This document shows, piece by piece, positions 35,623 to 44,866 of a stretch of 64,000 nt of DNA. The first letter of the stretch is position 1. Each line of letters starts with the position of its first letter. Where the stretch lies: positions 124,001 through 188,000 of the forward strand of contig JAPKMW010000005.1 in the NCBI GenBank assembly GCA_026645575.1, read 5' to 3'. A program made the position numbers and the translations under genes. The notes under the pieces are model-generated. The model worked only from the letters and a program-made list of their open reading frames with translations, ran no database searches and was not told where the DNA came from. This DNA comes from Caldilineaceae bacterium (lineage in GTDB: Bacteria; Chloroflexota; Anaerolineae; Caldilineales; Caldilineaceae).

Positions 35623-35713
35623 TCGTTACTCGTCATGATCGTTACCTGTCACGATCTTTTATCTGTCACGATTTTTTGTTTGTCACGATCTATATTTTTG
35701 TTTGTCACGATCT
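35623..35713. repeat. Short tandem repeats upstream of the SH3 protein gene
   Basis: Five units of 16, 16, 17, 17 and 22 bases, each ending in TGTCACG or a close variant (CGTCATG, then four TGTCACG) and followed by ATC or ATT. Unit starts are roughly 17 bases apart. The block lies 40 bases upstream of the gene start and before an AT-rich stretch, so it could be a multi-site operator. Confidence 0.7.
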
Positions 35714-36222
35714 ATAGCAGTGTAACTCGCGACGGCACGAGTCGGCGTTACCATCCTCTACAGATTTCACCACCAATTTACTTTGCTATAAGCTGTTTTG
35801 TCAAACGACGCGATCGGTATAAATGCTTATTGTTGCTTGTACCCTCTCCAATCACGCTTTCAGGCAAACTGTTTTGACAAGCGCATGGCCCTACCCCCGC
35901 TTGCAACTCGTCTATCGTACACTAAATTCAGTAAGCCCACTATACGTATAATACATGGTATCTCAACTTTTACCCAACGGGAGTAACATTTAGATTACAA
36001 AATTTGATTATGCACTTAGTAAAGAGGGAAGGAAACAAAATGACACCGAAGTCTGTCATTGTTATCCATTAACTACGGTTATGCAGTACTATTTAGCATG
36101 GGGTAGCAGCACAAGCCATTCGAGCCAAAATTGTAGGCATGAACCTAGACACGCAGTCAAAATGATCGTATACTGAATCGATCATAATAGTCATAGACGT
36201 GAGCCAATATTGATAACTGAAA
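35714..36222. other. AT-rich intergenic region
   Basis: No supported gene in about 500 bases. A TATAAT at 35947-35952 reads to the right but has no convincing -35. Short open frames here lack ribosome sites and family likeness. Confidence 0.4.
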
Positions 36223-36305
36223 TAGTAACTATCAGCTCTTAGCCGGTCCATGATCGGCGTCCCATCGCCGGTCATGGACCGGCTAAGAGCGGGCTGAGTA
36301 GTTAC
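36223..36305. repeat. Nested-palindrome stem-loop, family B copy 2
   Basis: Outer arms AGTAACTATCAG and CTGAGTAGTTAC surround inner arms AGCCGGTCCATGATCGGCG and CGCCGGTCATGGACCGGCT. The inner pair changes CGT/ACG of copy 1 to CAT/ATG on both sides. It lies beside the tRNA-Leu gene. Confidence 0.8.
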
Positions 36306-36376
36306 CTGAAATATAGCTAATTGATATGGAGAATCGGTATTAGTGTACTGAGGTGAGTGAGTATGGTAGTTAAAAT

Positions 36377-36462
<86 letters not shown>

Positions 36463-36485
36463 ATTGCCAATCAGTATGAGTTGCA

Positions 36486-36514
36486 AGTATACTAAGAGTC
36501 AGCCGAAACGTCAA
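36486..36514 (-). promoter_or_regulatory. Promoter of tRNA-Leu
   Basis: On the minus strand TTGACG (36514-36509), 17 bases, TATACT (36491-36486). About 24 bases upstream of the mature tRNA 5' end. Confidence 0.8.
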
Positions 36515-36545
36515 ATAGCGTAGAGCGAAAAATTTGGTTAACGGA

Positions 36546-36595
36546 GATTAGGCTAGACAACACACGCGTGTTGCTTGGCGTCACCTAGCCTAATC
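36546..36595. repeat. Two-level inverted repeat before the ECF sigma gene
   Basis: GATTAGGCTAG (36546-36556) is perfectly mirrored by CTAGCCTAATC (36585-36595). Between them AACAC and GTGTT form a second hairpin with loop ACGC. It ends 30 bases before the sigma gene start, so it may act on that promoter or its RNA. Confidence 0.7.
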
Positions 36596-36625
36596 GACAT
36601 AAATTTGGATTGAAATTGATTAAGC

Positions 36626-37231
36626 ATGCAACCTATTGTAGCGTCCCCTTCTGACGAGCAAGCGATCATTACACGGGCTATGAAGGGTGAAACCGAAGCC
36701 TTTACCGCGCTCGTCTCGCAATATCAAAATATGGCCTTCAGCGTCGCCTACCGCATGTTGCGGGATGAAGATGCTGCCGCCGATGTTGTGCAGGATAGCC
36801 TGATTAAGGCTTATCGCGCCTTACACGGCTTTCAAGGCGGTAATTTTCGCAGTTGGCTCATGCGTATTGTCGCCAATACCTGTTACGATGTGTTACGCGC
36901 CCAGCAACGGCACGCCACCGACAGCCTTGATGATCTGTTGACGGAACAGGATCACACGCCCTATCTGGTCGACCATGCCGAAGGCCCGGAAAGCTATGCC
37001 GAACGCATGGAACTCAACAAATTCATCGAAGCCGGCATCCAAGCCCTACCACCCGACCAGCGCCTAGTGCTAGTTTTGTGTGATGTTCATGGCTATGCCT
37101 ATGACGAGATTGCCGAGATTGCTAATTTGCCCATGGGTACGGTGAAATCACGCATTAGTCGGGCGCGCCTCCGTCTACGTGACTACCTACTCAACAAGCC
37201 GGAACTATTGCCGTCTGCATTCCGTCCATAA
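36626..37231 (+). CDS. ECF-type RNA polymerase sigma factor
   Basis: 201 residues. Region 2 is AFTALVSQYQNMAFSVAYRML, DAAADVVQDSLIKAYRAL and FRSWLMRIVANTCYDVLRAQQ; region 4 is LPPDQRLVLVLCDVHGYAYDEIAEIANLPMGTVKSRISRAR in pieces, the standard HTH. Region 3 is missing, as in group 4 (ECF) sigma factors. It lies 40 bases upstream of a membrane anti-sigma-like gene, the usual pairing. The two-level hairpin just before its start may be involved in its control. Confidence 0.92.
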   Translation: MQPIVASPSDEQAIITRAMKGETEAFTALVSQYQNMAFSVAYRMLRDEDAAADVVQDSLIKAYRALHGFQGGNFRSWLMRIVANTCYDVLRAQQRHATDSLDDLLTEQDHTPYLVDHAEGPESYAERMELNKFIEAGIQALPPDQRLVLVLCDVHGYAYDEIAEIANLPMGTVKSRISRARLRLRDYLLNKPELLPSAFRP

Positions 37232-37271
37232 AACAGGTAAATACTTTGCATTATAAAAGTGATGAAAATTC

Positions 37272-38498
37272 ATGACTGTATCGCGTCAGCCACAAATTAC
37301 TGAAGAACTCCTATCCGCCTACCTTGACGATCAAGTGACGGCTGAAGAACGCGCTCTGGTCGAAGCGACCATCGCCACTGACCCGGCGATTGCCTGGCAG
37401 GTCGATTCGCTGCGCCAAACCGTTCATCTGTTGCAAGCCTTGCCACCCCTGGCCTTGCCACGTACGTTTACACTAGAAGCTATTCTAGCCGAAGCACGCA
37501 CTGCCGAGGCGCCCGCACCGTTACAACCGGAAGTTGTTATTCCAACCAATCCTGCACCACGCCGGCCAGTTGCCAGGACGCCAGTTGCGGAAGAGCCGGA
37601 AACCTCTTGGTGGCAATGGTTCCTACAACTCTGGCAAGGGGGAAATCTCCAACTGCGCAATGCCGCCGCGGTTGCGTTGACACTCTTTTTTGTTCTCTTC
37701 GCCGGTGATCGCTTCCTGGTCACTACACGACCCCTTGTTGAAGTGACGCCTGCTGCTGCACCGGTCGCCCTGACAAGCGAACCAGTTATTGTGACAAGCG
37801 CGGAACGGGCCGCTATTGAACCACCCGTAGTCCCGGCTACAGCAGAACCAACGGCCACAAACGCCCCGGCACCCCTTGTGGCAACAACCGTCGTCAACAG
37901 TGATAGCCTGGCAACAGGCAATACGTCAAACAATGCGACTACGGCAAATACGCTTGCCGATCCGGCTGTACAACCGGAAAATAGTAGTCGTAGGTCGGAA
38001 GGGGCAACGTTTGCTGCGCCGAGTGGTGTACCAGGCCCTGTCGAAGAAACGTTGAACCCTGATGGCGCCGCCAGTGGGGATGTATCGGCGGCGCAAAATT
38101 TGCGCGCTACCGGAAGTGGCGAGCGGGATATGATGGCAAAATCAACGGCGCCCGTATCAAATGCCGCGGCTGCCAATACAGTAGGGACGCAGCCCTATAG
38201 CCTTGCCGCCACATTACTAACGACAACAACAGTCCTTACTGCCCCGGTGAGTGCGCTAATGACCAATCCAGTGACCAATACCGATGCCATCAGCGTGACC
38301 CTAGCTGTGACCCCTATGGTGACCATTACGCAGACAGCCGTCCCAACGGTAACCATTGTGAGCGCTGCACCGCTTGTGACTGCAACGCCAACGGGCAATG
38401 AAGACATCGCCTGGTTGACTTGGTTAACTTGGGCGCAGGTAATTACAGCTTTGTCCACAATGGTGCTGGCCGGCCTTTGGTGGCGGAGCCGGAGGTAA
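37272..38498 (+). CDS. Membrane anti-sigma-factor-like protein
   Basis: 408 residues. The N-terminus (ITEELLSAYLDDQVTAEERALVEATIATD in pieces) resembles RseA/RsgI-type sigma-binding domains, lacking the zinc HxxxCxxC. A membrane helix lies near 135-155 (LRNAAAVALTLFFVLFAGDRFLV). A long Thr/Ala/Val-rich low-complexity part of about 200 residues follows, and a second hydrophobic helix ends the chain (ITALSTMVLAGLWW) before SRR. It should hold the ECF factor at the membrane until a signal arrives. The identification rests on position and the N-terminal domain. Confidence 0.7.
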   Translation: MTVSRQPQITEELLSAYLDDQVTAEERALVEATIATDPAIAWQVDSLRQTVHLLQALPPLALPRTFTLEAILAEARTAEAPAPLQPEVVIPTNPAPRRPVARTPVAEEPETSWWQWFLQLWQGGNLQLRNAAAVALTLFFVLFAGDRFLVTTRPLVEVTPAAAPVALTSEPVIVTSAERAAIEPPVVPATAEPTATNAPAPLVATTVVNSDSLATGNTSNNATTANTLADPAVQPENSSRRSEGATFAAPSGVPGPVEETLNPDGAASGDVSAAQNLRATGSGERDMMAKSTAPVSNAAAANTVGTQPYSLAATLLTTTTVLTAPVSALMTNPVTNTDAISVTLAVTPMVTITQTAVPTVTIVSAAPLVTATPTGNEDIAWLTWLTWAQVITALSTMVLAGLWWRSRR

Positions 38499-38501
38499 TG
38501 T

Positions 38502-39329
38502 ATGCCGGAACTGCCTGAAGTTGAAACCTATGTGCGCGACCTGACACCATTGCTCAACAATCGCACGGTTGCGGGGGTTACGGTCTTCTGGCCGCGTATC
38601 ATTGCGCTGCCAACGGTTGCTGAGTTTACCCAAGCAATGGTCGGTCAGCGCTTCACTAGCTTTGGCCGGCGCGGTAAATATATGTTGTTGGGGCTAGCCG
38701 GCGGCGACACGTTGATCATCCATCTACGGATGACCGGGCGCGTCACCGTCTACGATCAACCAGTTGCGCCGGATAAACACACTCATGTTGTCTTTGACCT
38801 AGCCGATGGGGGACAGATACACTATCAGGATTCGCGCAAATTTGGCCGCTTGTGGCTGGTGGCTAACACGACAGCGGTGTTGCACAAACTAGGTGAGGAA
38901 CCATTTGCGGCGGCTTTTGATGTGGCCTATCTGGCTGCGAAATTGGTGGGGCGCACCAGTCCGATTAAAGCCCTTTTGTTGGATCAAACCGTTGTCGCCG
39001 GGGTTGGCAACATCTATGCGGATGAAAGCCTCTTCCGTGCCGCCATTCACCCAACCCGCCCTGGCAATACGTTGACGCAGGACGAGCTAACGCGCTTGCA
39101 TAGCGCTATTCAAGCTGTCTTAGGGCAGGCCATCGACCATCATGGCAGTAGCCTTGGGCGCAGCAGCATTCAGAATTATGCGCGCCCTGGTGGTGAAGCG
39201 GGGGGGTTTCAAGGAGAACATAAGGTGTTTCAACGCACTGGCGAACCATGCCCACAGTGTGGACAACCTATTGCGCGTATTGTTGTTACCCAACGCAGCA
39301 CCCATTTTTGCCCAGCCTGCCAACAATAA
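38502..39329 (+). CDS. mutM: Formamidopyrimidine-DNA glycosylase
   Basis: 275 residues. Removes oxidised purines such as 8-oxoguanine and cuts the strand. The catalytic PELPEVET follows the initiator Met, with the proline and glutamate in place. RRGKYMLLGL supplies a conserved lysine, and VAGVGNIYADESLFRA with LGRSSIQNYARPGGEAGGFQ are typical. The C-terminal zinc finger has CPQC and FCPAC. Start ATG 38502 has GGAGG and lies three bases after the anti-sigma stop, so the genes may share a transcript. Confidence 0.95.
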   Translation: MPELPEVETYVRDLTPLLNNRTVAGVTVFWPRIIALPTVAEFTQAMVGQRFTSFGRRGKYMLLGLAGGDTLIIHLRMTGRVTVYDQPVAPDKHTHVVFDLADGGQIHYQDSRKFGRLWLVANTTAVLHKLGEEPFAAAFDVAYLAAKLVGRTSPIKALLLDQTVVAGVGNIYADESLFRAAIHPTRPGNTLTQDELTRLHSAIQAVLGQAIDHHGSSLGRSSIQNYARPGGEAGGFQGEHKVFQRTGEPCPQCGQPIARIVVTQRSTHFCPACQQ

Positions 39330-39335
39330 CCGGCT

Positions 39336-39581
39336 TTATGTGGTTCTGTGTGCGGTTGTAGAGTGGGGTGGCGTTGATTGTTTGGCTGTGGCCAACTGTT
39401 GCCGTAACGCTGCTTCGTGTTCTTCAGCGGCTTGTCTGCCGTCGGCCAACGCCTGATCCCAACGCGAGCGGTAGTGTTGGTCAAAGGTGGTGTTGTGCGC
39501 CGGGCCGAACAAGTAGGTCACGACGGTTGCTGCTAACACACCAACGGCGGCGCCAAGAAAAAAACTAAGAAGACGGCCCAT
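39336..39581 (-). CDS. Small single-helix membrane protein
   Basis: 81 residues. One N-terminal membrane helix (LLSFFLGAAVGVLAATVVTYLF) followed by a charged helical tail (DQALADGRQAAEEHEAALRQQLATA). The layout resembles YtxH-like small proteins. GGAGGA site upstream. Convergent with mutM, six bases between stops. Confidence 0.6.
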   Translation of the reverse strand: MGRLLSFFLGAAVGVLAATVVTYLFGPAHNTTFDQHYRSRWDQALADGRQAAEEHEAALRQQLATAKQSTPPHSTTAHRTT

Positions 39582-39629
39582 CTCATCCTCCTGCTGATAA
39601 ACGTAGCTACCTGATAAACAAAGAAAAAG

Positions 39630-39711
39630 CTAACTACTCAGTTCCTAGCCAGTCCGTGACTGGCGACGGGCCGCCAGTCACGGACTGGCTAGGAGCGGGC
39701 TGAGCAGTTAC
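39630..39711. repeat. Nested-palindrome stem-loop, family B copy 3
   Basis: Outer arms TAACTACTCAG and CTGAGCAGTTA. The inner arms AGCCAGTCCGTGACTGGCG and its perfect mirror carry A/T where copies 1 and 2 have G/C, changed on both sides, so base pairing is preserved. Confidence 0.85.
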
Positions 39712-39713
39712 AG

Positions 39714-39765
39714 AAAAGGCTAACGCACAGATTGGTATTCCAAAGCTGTGCGTTAGCCTTTTTTA
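39714..39765. terminator. Bidirectional terminator after the DsbA-like gene
   Basis: AAAAGGCTAACGCACAG and CTGTGCGTTAGCCTTTTTT form a long stem with T runs in both directions. It ends the minus-strand DsbA-like gene and serves anything arriving from the left. Confidence 0.85.
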
Positions 39766-39778
39766 GCGGTTGAATTGG

Positions 39779-41242
39779 TTACTGCGCAACGCTGCCTAAC
39801 ACCTCTTGCAAAATGCTGGTAAAGCGTTCTGCCGGCAAGGCGCCTGGAATAATGCTGCCCTGACCATTGTAAAGGACAATAAAGGTTGGCGTACCACGCA
39901 CGAAGGGTGTACCGGCCTCCAGATCTGCTTGCACCCGTTTGGCTGCCTCTTCGCCCGTCAAGCAGGTTGCGAAAGCATCGCCATCCAACGCGAGTTGCTC
40001 GGCGAGATCGGTGAAGATCGGCGTTGGGTCACTCACTGACCATTCCTGCATGGCGTTAAAGAGTTTATCGTGCATTTCCCAGAATTTGCCTTGTTCGCCG
40101 GCACATTCAGCGGCGGCGCCGGCGGCAGGGGCTTGCGGATGAATCGTTAAGGGAAAATGTTTGAAGACCCATAGGATCTGGTCGGTTGCAACAAATTGCT
40201 CATCGAGAATGGGTTGCGTCTCTAGCGTATGTTTGCGGCAGAAGGGGCATTGAAGATCAGAAAATTCAATCACCACCACCTTAGCATCAGGGTTGCCGCG
40301 GTAGAAATCGCCGGCCATCGTCTGATTGGGGCGATCAGGATCGGGTTTTAAGCCATCAGCTGTTGCCCAGAAAGGAATTTCGTTGCTGCCTGATTCTTCT
40401 TGGGCGGTTTCTGGTGCGCCGCCGGCAATTAGGGTGTCGATTAAGCCGGCAAATTGGTCATATGGTTGGGCGCCTACCAATGGAAAAGCTTCCGCCGTGG
40501 ACTCGCGCACAAACTGGAAACTAGGCGTGCCGCTAAAGCCCTTTTCCATCGCTTCTGCTACCCCTTGCGCAACCACGGCTTCTTTCTCACCACTCTCAAT
40601 ACAAGCTTGATATGGCTCTTGGTCTGCGCCAATGTCCTTTGCCAGATCGGCAAAGTAAGGGGCCGGATCGGGTAATTGGTTCCATTCGGCTTGGGTCTCA
40701 AAGAGGCGGGCATGAATCGCCCAGTAGAGCGCGGCGCCCTGGTCCGCAACACAAAGCGAAGCGACATGGGCAGCCGGGGCGTTGGGGTGCAGTTCGACTA
40801 AGGGAAAGTCACGAAAGACAACGCGCACCGTGCCATTGCGTACATAGCTGCGATCTAGCGCCGGTTCAGTCTGTACAAAATAGCGACTGCAGAAAGGGCA
40901 TTGAAAATCGCTATACTCATAGATCGTAATGGGCGCATCGGGTGAACCGCGGTAGGGATAGCCTTCGGCGGTAAAGCCAACCGGGATACCATCGTACTCG
41001 TCAGTTGGTGCGGGAACGTTTGCTGTCTTTGTTTCTTGCGTAGTTGTGATGGTGGTGGCAGCTGCGTCAGCTACCGTTGGCGACGGTTCGGTTGCCGGTT
41101 CCGGTGTACTTTCCGTATCGGTCGTTACCGGCGGTGTAAGCGGAAATGTACAGGCCGATAGGGTTAGCAGGAGCAGTAGAGCAACTGCTGTTAAGGATGG
41201 GGGAAAAGCCAGCCACTTGCGCCCAGGAAAAATTTTCATCAC
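39779..41242 (-). CDS. Lipoprotein with two DsbA/thioredoxin-like domains
   Basis: 487 residues; GTG 41242 or ATG 41239 could start it. An N-terminal signal with lipobox LTLSAC gives a lipid-anchored cysteine near 31. Two thioredoxin_4/DsbA domains follow, each with YSDFQCPFC or FSDLQCPFC (CPFC near residues 116 and 334) and the partner cis-Pro segment ([20 protein letters not shown]). Each domain also has the helical insertion with its own cysteines ([27 protein letters not shown]). It should work in disulfide chemistry outside the cell. Two full domains in one chain is uncommon. Confidence 0.85.
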   Translation of the reverse strand: MMKIFPGRKWLAFPPSLTAVALLLLLTLSACTFPLTPPVTTDTESTPEPATEPSPTVADAAATTITTTQETKTANVPAPTDEYDGIPVGFTAEGYPYRGSPDAPITIYEYSDFQCPFCSRYFVQTEPALDRSYVRNGTVRVVFRDFPLVELHPNAPAAHVASLCVADQGAALYWAIHARLFETQAEWNQLPDPAPYFADLAKDIGADQEPYQACIESGEKEAVVAQGVAEAMEKGFSGTPSFQFVRESTAEAFPLVGAQPYDQFAGLIDTLIAGGAPETAQEESGSNEIPFWATADGLKPDPDRPNQTMAGDFYRGNPDAKVVVIEFSDLQCPFCRKHTLETQPILDEQFVATDQILWVFKHFPLTIHPQAPAAGAAAECAGEQGKFWEMHDKLFNAMQEWSVSDPTPIFTDLAEQLALDGDAFATCLTGEEAAKRVQADLEAGTPFVRGTPTFIVLYNGQGSIIPGALPAERFTSILQEVLGSVAQ

Positions 41243-41287
41243 GTTGCCCTTTATCTCTTTAAGTCAGTTCTACAATAAAACACGAAA

Positions 41288-41315
41288 AAGAAGTACACAG
41301 CAACCTGATGGGCCA
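41288..41315 (-). terminator. Minus-strand terminator upstream of the DsbA-like gene
   Basis: On the minus strand AAGAAGTACA, an 8-base loop region, TGTACTTCTT then TTTCG. It probably ends the transcript of the HTH gene at 41508-41954. Confidence 0.55.
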
Positions 41316-41364
41316 TGTACTTCTTCCCTCAGCGATTTGTCTAATGAAACTTCAATTTCAGAAA

Positions 41365-41392
41365 CGGTAATCGTAGGCGCCTACGATTACCG
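41365..41392. repeat. Perfect 28-base palindrome
   Basis: CGGTAATCGTAGGC followed immediately by its exact reverse complement, no spacer. A palindrome this long without a loop is more like a protein binding site or cruciform than an RNA hairpin. No other copy was seen in the window. Confidence 0.8.
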
Positions 41393-41507
41393 GATTTGGT
41401 TGTAAAAATTCATTAGAAGATTTATCGTAACACAAGCACAACCGCAATGAAAGAATAGCATGAGTGCAAGGAAACAACTGTAATTGCGCCAACAGTACGT
41501 AACACGA

Positions 41508-41954
41508 TTAGTGAATCTCAACCGCGAGTTCCGTGGACTGAATGATCTGGCGAATGGTCTCAATGCTAATGCGTTCAACCACGCTTTGTTCGATCAAGTA
41601 GCGGCGCAGTCGTTGTAAAGACCAGCGGGAGAAGTTTAAGCCTAGGGTACGTGGGCTGGTGCCGGCGATCTTGGAAATCTGACGGCGCTGTTTTTGGGTA
41701 AACACTGCCGGCCGTCCCGGTGATTTACCGCTGCGCAAGCCGTTGATCCCCTTGGCCGAATAGCGGTGAATCCATTTGCGTACATTGATCGGGTGTAAAC
41801 TAACTGAATTGCTGATTTCAGGAACACTTTTGCCTTCGGCGGAGAGGAGGATAATTAAGAGCCGATTGACCGGCAGGTCATCTTCGGGTTCACAGATCAA
41901 CGCTTCAATTTGCTTTACCTCCTGATCGGAAAGGTTTTGAATATAAAGAGCCAT
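41508..41954 (-). CDS. Orphan transposase-type HTH protein (IS630-like N-terminus)
   Basis: 148 residues. A helix-turn-helix like the N-terminal domain of IS630-family transposases: [72 protein letters not shown], and [20 protein letters not shown]. The chain ends where the DDE catalytic domain would begin, with no trace of it downstream. AGGAGG ribosome site. It is either a truncated transposase or a captured DNA-binding protein. No terminal inverted repeats were found around it. Confidence 0.7.
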   Translation of the reverse strand: MALYIQNLSDQEVKQIEALICEPEDDLPVNRLLIILLSAEGKSVPEISNSVSLHPINVRKWIHRYSAKGINGLRSGKSPGRPAVFTQKQRRQISKIAGTSPRTLGLNFSRWSLQRLRRYLIEQSVVERISIETIRQIIQSTELAVEIH

Positions 41955-42417
41955 ACCATGAGCCTCCTATTGAATGAATGAAGCAGTTTGGTTGATTGTA
42001 AATCTTCTGACTTTATTGGTAAGATTACCTGAGAATAAAGTGTGCAAATTTTGATGTACAGTATATCAGGTTATACTTGACAATAAATCAGTGTAATAAC
42101 GTAAATTTCATTGATACCTTAGTACTATATTAAGGCAATTTACATAACTTGTAAAATTTTTAATCTTATAAATTTAATTATACTGCTATTTTATCGCTGA
42201 TCATGCATCTACTCTGAACCAGGAGGGAACAAAACAACGGTATACTTAAGCACAACTATAAGTAAGCGAATATAACTGTCAGTTAGTGTTAGTTACATGT
42301 TTATCTTACTAAAATTTCAATTAAAGCGCAATAATGTAAAGTTGTTGGTAAGAATATTGGGCAAATCGTGAGAGACGAATGGAGAGAGGGTAGGAAAGTT
42401 GCGTGATTAACAGTATA
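41955..42417. other. AT-rich intergenic region
   Basis: About 460 bases, strongly AT-rich (especially 41990-42190), without a supported gene. Short frames lack ribosome sites. The AT-richness next to the HTH gene may mark foreign DNA. Confidence 0.4.
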
Positions 42418-42469
42418 AAATAGGCCAAGAGACTTTACGAAGAAATCAAGAAAGTCGCTTGGCCTATTT
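42418..42469. terminator. Bidirectional terminator
   Basis: AAATAGGCCAAG and GACTTT are mirrored by AAAGTC and CTTGGCCTATTT with one mismatch. T-rich ends in both directions. Confidence 0.85.
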
Positions 42470-42497
42470 CTTATAGACAAACTATAGATGTTCAGAT

Positions 42498-42565
42498 AAG
42501 CATCGGGGTATTCCACACCTGACGCGTTCAAAACCTTATCATCGAGGTTACCCCCGATGACAAGG
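42498..42565. other. Region with two mutually exclusive hairpins
   Basis: CATCGGGGTA can pair with TACCCCCGATG (one bulge), while CCTTATCATCG can pair with CGATGACAAGG across the same bases (42534-42565). The two folds exclude each other. It lies downstream of the minus-strand pseudo-receiver gene. Confidence 0.45.
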
Positions 42566-42610
42566 TCTCGCTGGCGTAAGTTCTGAGGGTTTTACCTAGC
42601 AGATGTCGAT

Positions 42611-43288
42611 TTACATTGCCATCCAGCGCCTTAACAACGCTTTTGAACGGGCCACAATCACATCATCAGGCATATTGACGGTAAAGAGTGCATCGGCGCC
42701 ACTATGCAGCGCTCGAATTGACCAATCCAAGGTATGGTTGTCGGTAAGCACAATCAGTGGCGCCTGAGTGAGATGGCGAATGTTGAACACGGCCATCATC
42801 ATTTCCTGTTCAAACATGCCAAAACATTCTAGGAGGATTAACTCTCCGTCCAGTTTCGTCTCAACATCCAAACTGCGCTGTAGGTGTACTTGCATGCCCG
42901 CATCGCCAAAACGCGTGCGTAGCGCCAGGGCTTTTGGCAATGATTGCATCTTTTGTTGTAACCAGACAATACGGACGGACGATTGCATCCTACCGTTGCT
43001 GTTACCTGGTTTGGGATAGGGTAAACCCTGTTCGTCTTGTTGTAACAACTTTGTAATTTGTGTATGTTGCCGATGAATAACGTCGTACTGCGGCTTTTGA
43101 ACCACTGGTGGCACACGCTCCTTCCGCTTTTCTACAGACTGCCGAGCCACCAACCCCTGGCGCCGTACAGCCACCGAAACATCTTTTACTTGCGCTGGCT
43201 GCTGATAGAAGCGGTGCAAAGGACCATCGATCGTGGTATGCTGACTTTTACTAGCTTTTTGTGCAGCTTGGTAATATGATTTTGTCAT
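42611..43288 (-). CDS. Protein with degenerate response-regulator receiver domain
   Basis: 225 residues from ATG 43288, with AAAGAG just upstream (an earlier ATG at 43354 is less likely). The first 110 residues are polar and basic. The last 115 look like a receiver fold: VRIVWLQQKMQSLPKALALRTR, then ELILLECFGMFEQEM where the phosphoacceptor Asp should be, APLIVLTDNHTLDWSIRALHSGADALFTVNMP where KP is normally found, and DDVIVARSKALLRRW. Both the Asp and the Lys appear lost, so phosphorylation is unlikely. No kinase is nearby. It is flanked by AT-rich DNA. Confidence 0.55.
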   Translation of the reverse strand: MTKSYYQAAQKASKSQHTTIDGPLHRFYQQPAQVKDVSVAVRRQGLVARQSVEKRKERVPPVVQKPQYDVIHRQHTQITKLLQQDEQGLPYPKPGNSNGRMQSSVRIVWLQQKMQSLPKALALRTRFGDAGMQVHLQRSLDVETKLDGELILLECFGMFEQEMMMAVFNIRHLTQAPLIVLTDNHTLDWSIRALHSGADALFTVNMPDDVIVARSKALLRRWMAM

Positions 43289-43495
43289 GGTAGCTCTTTT
43301 CAAAGTCATAACAACCAGTTGGCTCAAGAATGAATCCTTCATTGCCTTTGTCAAATCATTATAATACTTTTAATTGTAAATTCAACTGAATTCACTTACA
43401 CTTTACTTACTTATTTTTCATAATCTGCTATTTTGACCACTGGCTTGTTAGCTATATCATCGGCTGGTGGGGTTCTGCCGTAGGGCCAATGTCGA

Positions 43496-44866
43496 TCATC
43501 GCACACGGTTTAGCCCATTTAAGGCTGCTACCCGGTATGCTTCCGCCATGGTGGGATAATTAAAGGTCGTGTTGATAAAATAGAGTAAGGTGTTGGCGTC
43601 ACCACGCTGCGCCATAATCGCCTGACCAATGTGGATAATCTCTGACGCCTGGGAACCGAAACAGTGAATACCAAGAATCTGCAAGCTTTCACGATGAAAA
43701 AGAATTTTTAACATGCCAGTCGTTCGTCCGCTCAACTGGGCGCGCGCCAGATGACGAAAGAAGGAATGTCCAACTTCGTAAGGAATCTTCTGCTCAGTTA
43801 ACGCCTGTTCCGTTACCCCGATTGAACTGATTTCGGGAATGGTATAGATCCCGGTGGGAATCTGTTCCACCAACTGATACTCACATTGACCGGTGACTAA
43901 ATGGGTGGCGGCAAAGCGCCCCTGGTCGTAAGCAGCGCTGGCTAAACTCGGTTCACCCACAATGTCACCAACAGCGTAGATATGTGGTTGCGCCGATTGG
44001 TAGTTGGCATTGACCACAATGTTCCCCCGCTTGTTGCGTTCGATTCCTATCTCCTCCAGCCCCATATTGTCCGAATTGCCCGTGCGCCCTTGCGCCCAAA
44101 GTAATACATCGCTGTAGATTATCTTATTGGATTTCAAATAGAGCGTTACGCCATCATCACCGGCTTCGACTTTGGCGTAATCCTCGTTGTGGCGGATCAT
44201 AACGCCATTATCGCGCAGGTGATAGCTCAGAGCATCGATGATCTCACCATCCAAAAAGGCGAGCAAGCGATCACGCGGGTTGATCAGATTGACCTTGATC
44301 CGTAAGCCACGAAAGATCGACGCGTACTCGCAGCCAATGACGCCGGCGCCGAAGATGGTGATCGAACGGGGATTGCCGGGATAGGTGAGAATGGAATCAC
44401 TGTCGAGAATACGTGGGTGGGTAAAGTCAATGTCCGCCGGATGATAGGGACGAGCGCCGGTGGCAATGACAAAATAATCCGCCGTATAGTTGGTCACTAC
44501 CCCGCCAGTTGTAGTAACGGCAATTGTATGCGCATTGACGAAGGTGGCGCGGCCTTGGAGAATATCAACCAGATTGCGTTCGTAAAAACTAGTGCGCAGA
44601 TTTACCTGCTGATCAATCACCCGTCCTGCCGAGTGGAGCAACTGTTGGTAGGTCGTGCCAGTATAACTGTTGGTGTCGATCATCTGCTGAATCGCCTGCC
44701 GCAATGCCTTGCTGGGGATGGTGGTGCTGTGCGTGCAATTGCCACCGACTTGCGCTTTTTCTTCCACCACCGCCACCCTTTTGCCGGATTTGGTCGCTTT
44801 CATCGCCGCCCCTTCCCCGCCGGGGCCGCTGCCAATGACGATCACATCATAATGTTGTTCGCTCAT
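43496..44866 (-). CDS. sthA: Soluble pyridine nucleotide transhydrogenase
   Basis: 456 residues of the flavin disulfide reductase family. FAD motif [19 protein letters not shown]; the redox block reads [19 protein letters not shown], with only one of the two cysteines of lipoamide dehydrogenase, as in SthA. The NAD site is [17 protein letters not shown], then [22 protein letters not shown]. It moves hydride between NADPH and NAD and balances the two pools, fitting a cell that makes PHA with NADPH. Ribosome site weak. Confidence 0.88.
   Translation of the reverse strand: MSEQHYDVIVIGSGPGGEGAAMKATKSGKRVAVVEEKAQVGGNCTHSTTIPSKALRQAIQQMIDTNSYTGTTYQQLLHSAGRVIDQQVNLRTSFYERNLVDILQGRATFVNAHTIAVTTTGGVVTNYTADYFVIATGARPYHPADIDFTHPRILDSDSILTYPGNPRSITIFGAGVIGCEYASIFRGLRIKVNLINPRDRLLAFLDGEIIDALSYHLRDNGVMIRHNEDYAKVEAGDDGVTLYLKSNKIIYSDVLLWAQGRTGNSDNMGLEEIGIERNKRGNIVVNANYQSAQPHIYAVGDIVGEPSLASAAYDQGRFAATHLVTGQCEYQLVEQIPTGIYTIPEISSIGVTEQALTEQKIPYEVGHSFFRHLARAQLSGRTTGMLKILFHRESLQILGIHCFGSQASEIIHIGQAIMAQRGDANTLLYFINTTFNYPTMAEAYRVAALNGLNRVR

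Noticed and set aside
35623..35713. CRISPR array
   Set aside because: Units of 16-22 bases without conserved direct repeats of 25-37 bases separated by unique spacers; no cas genes.
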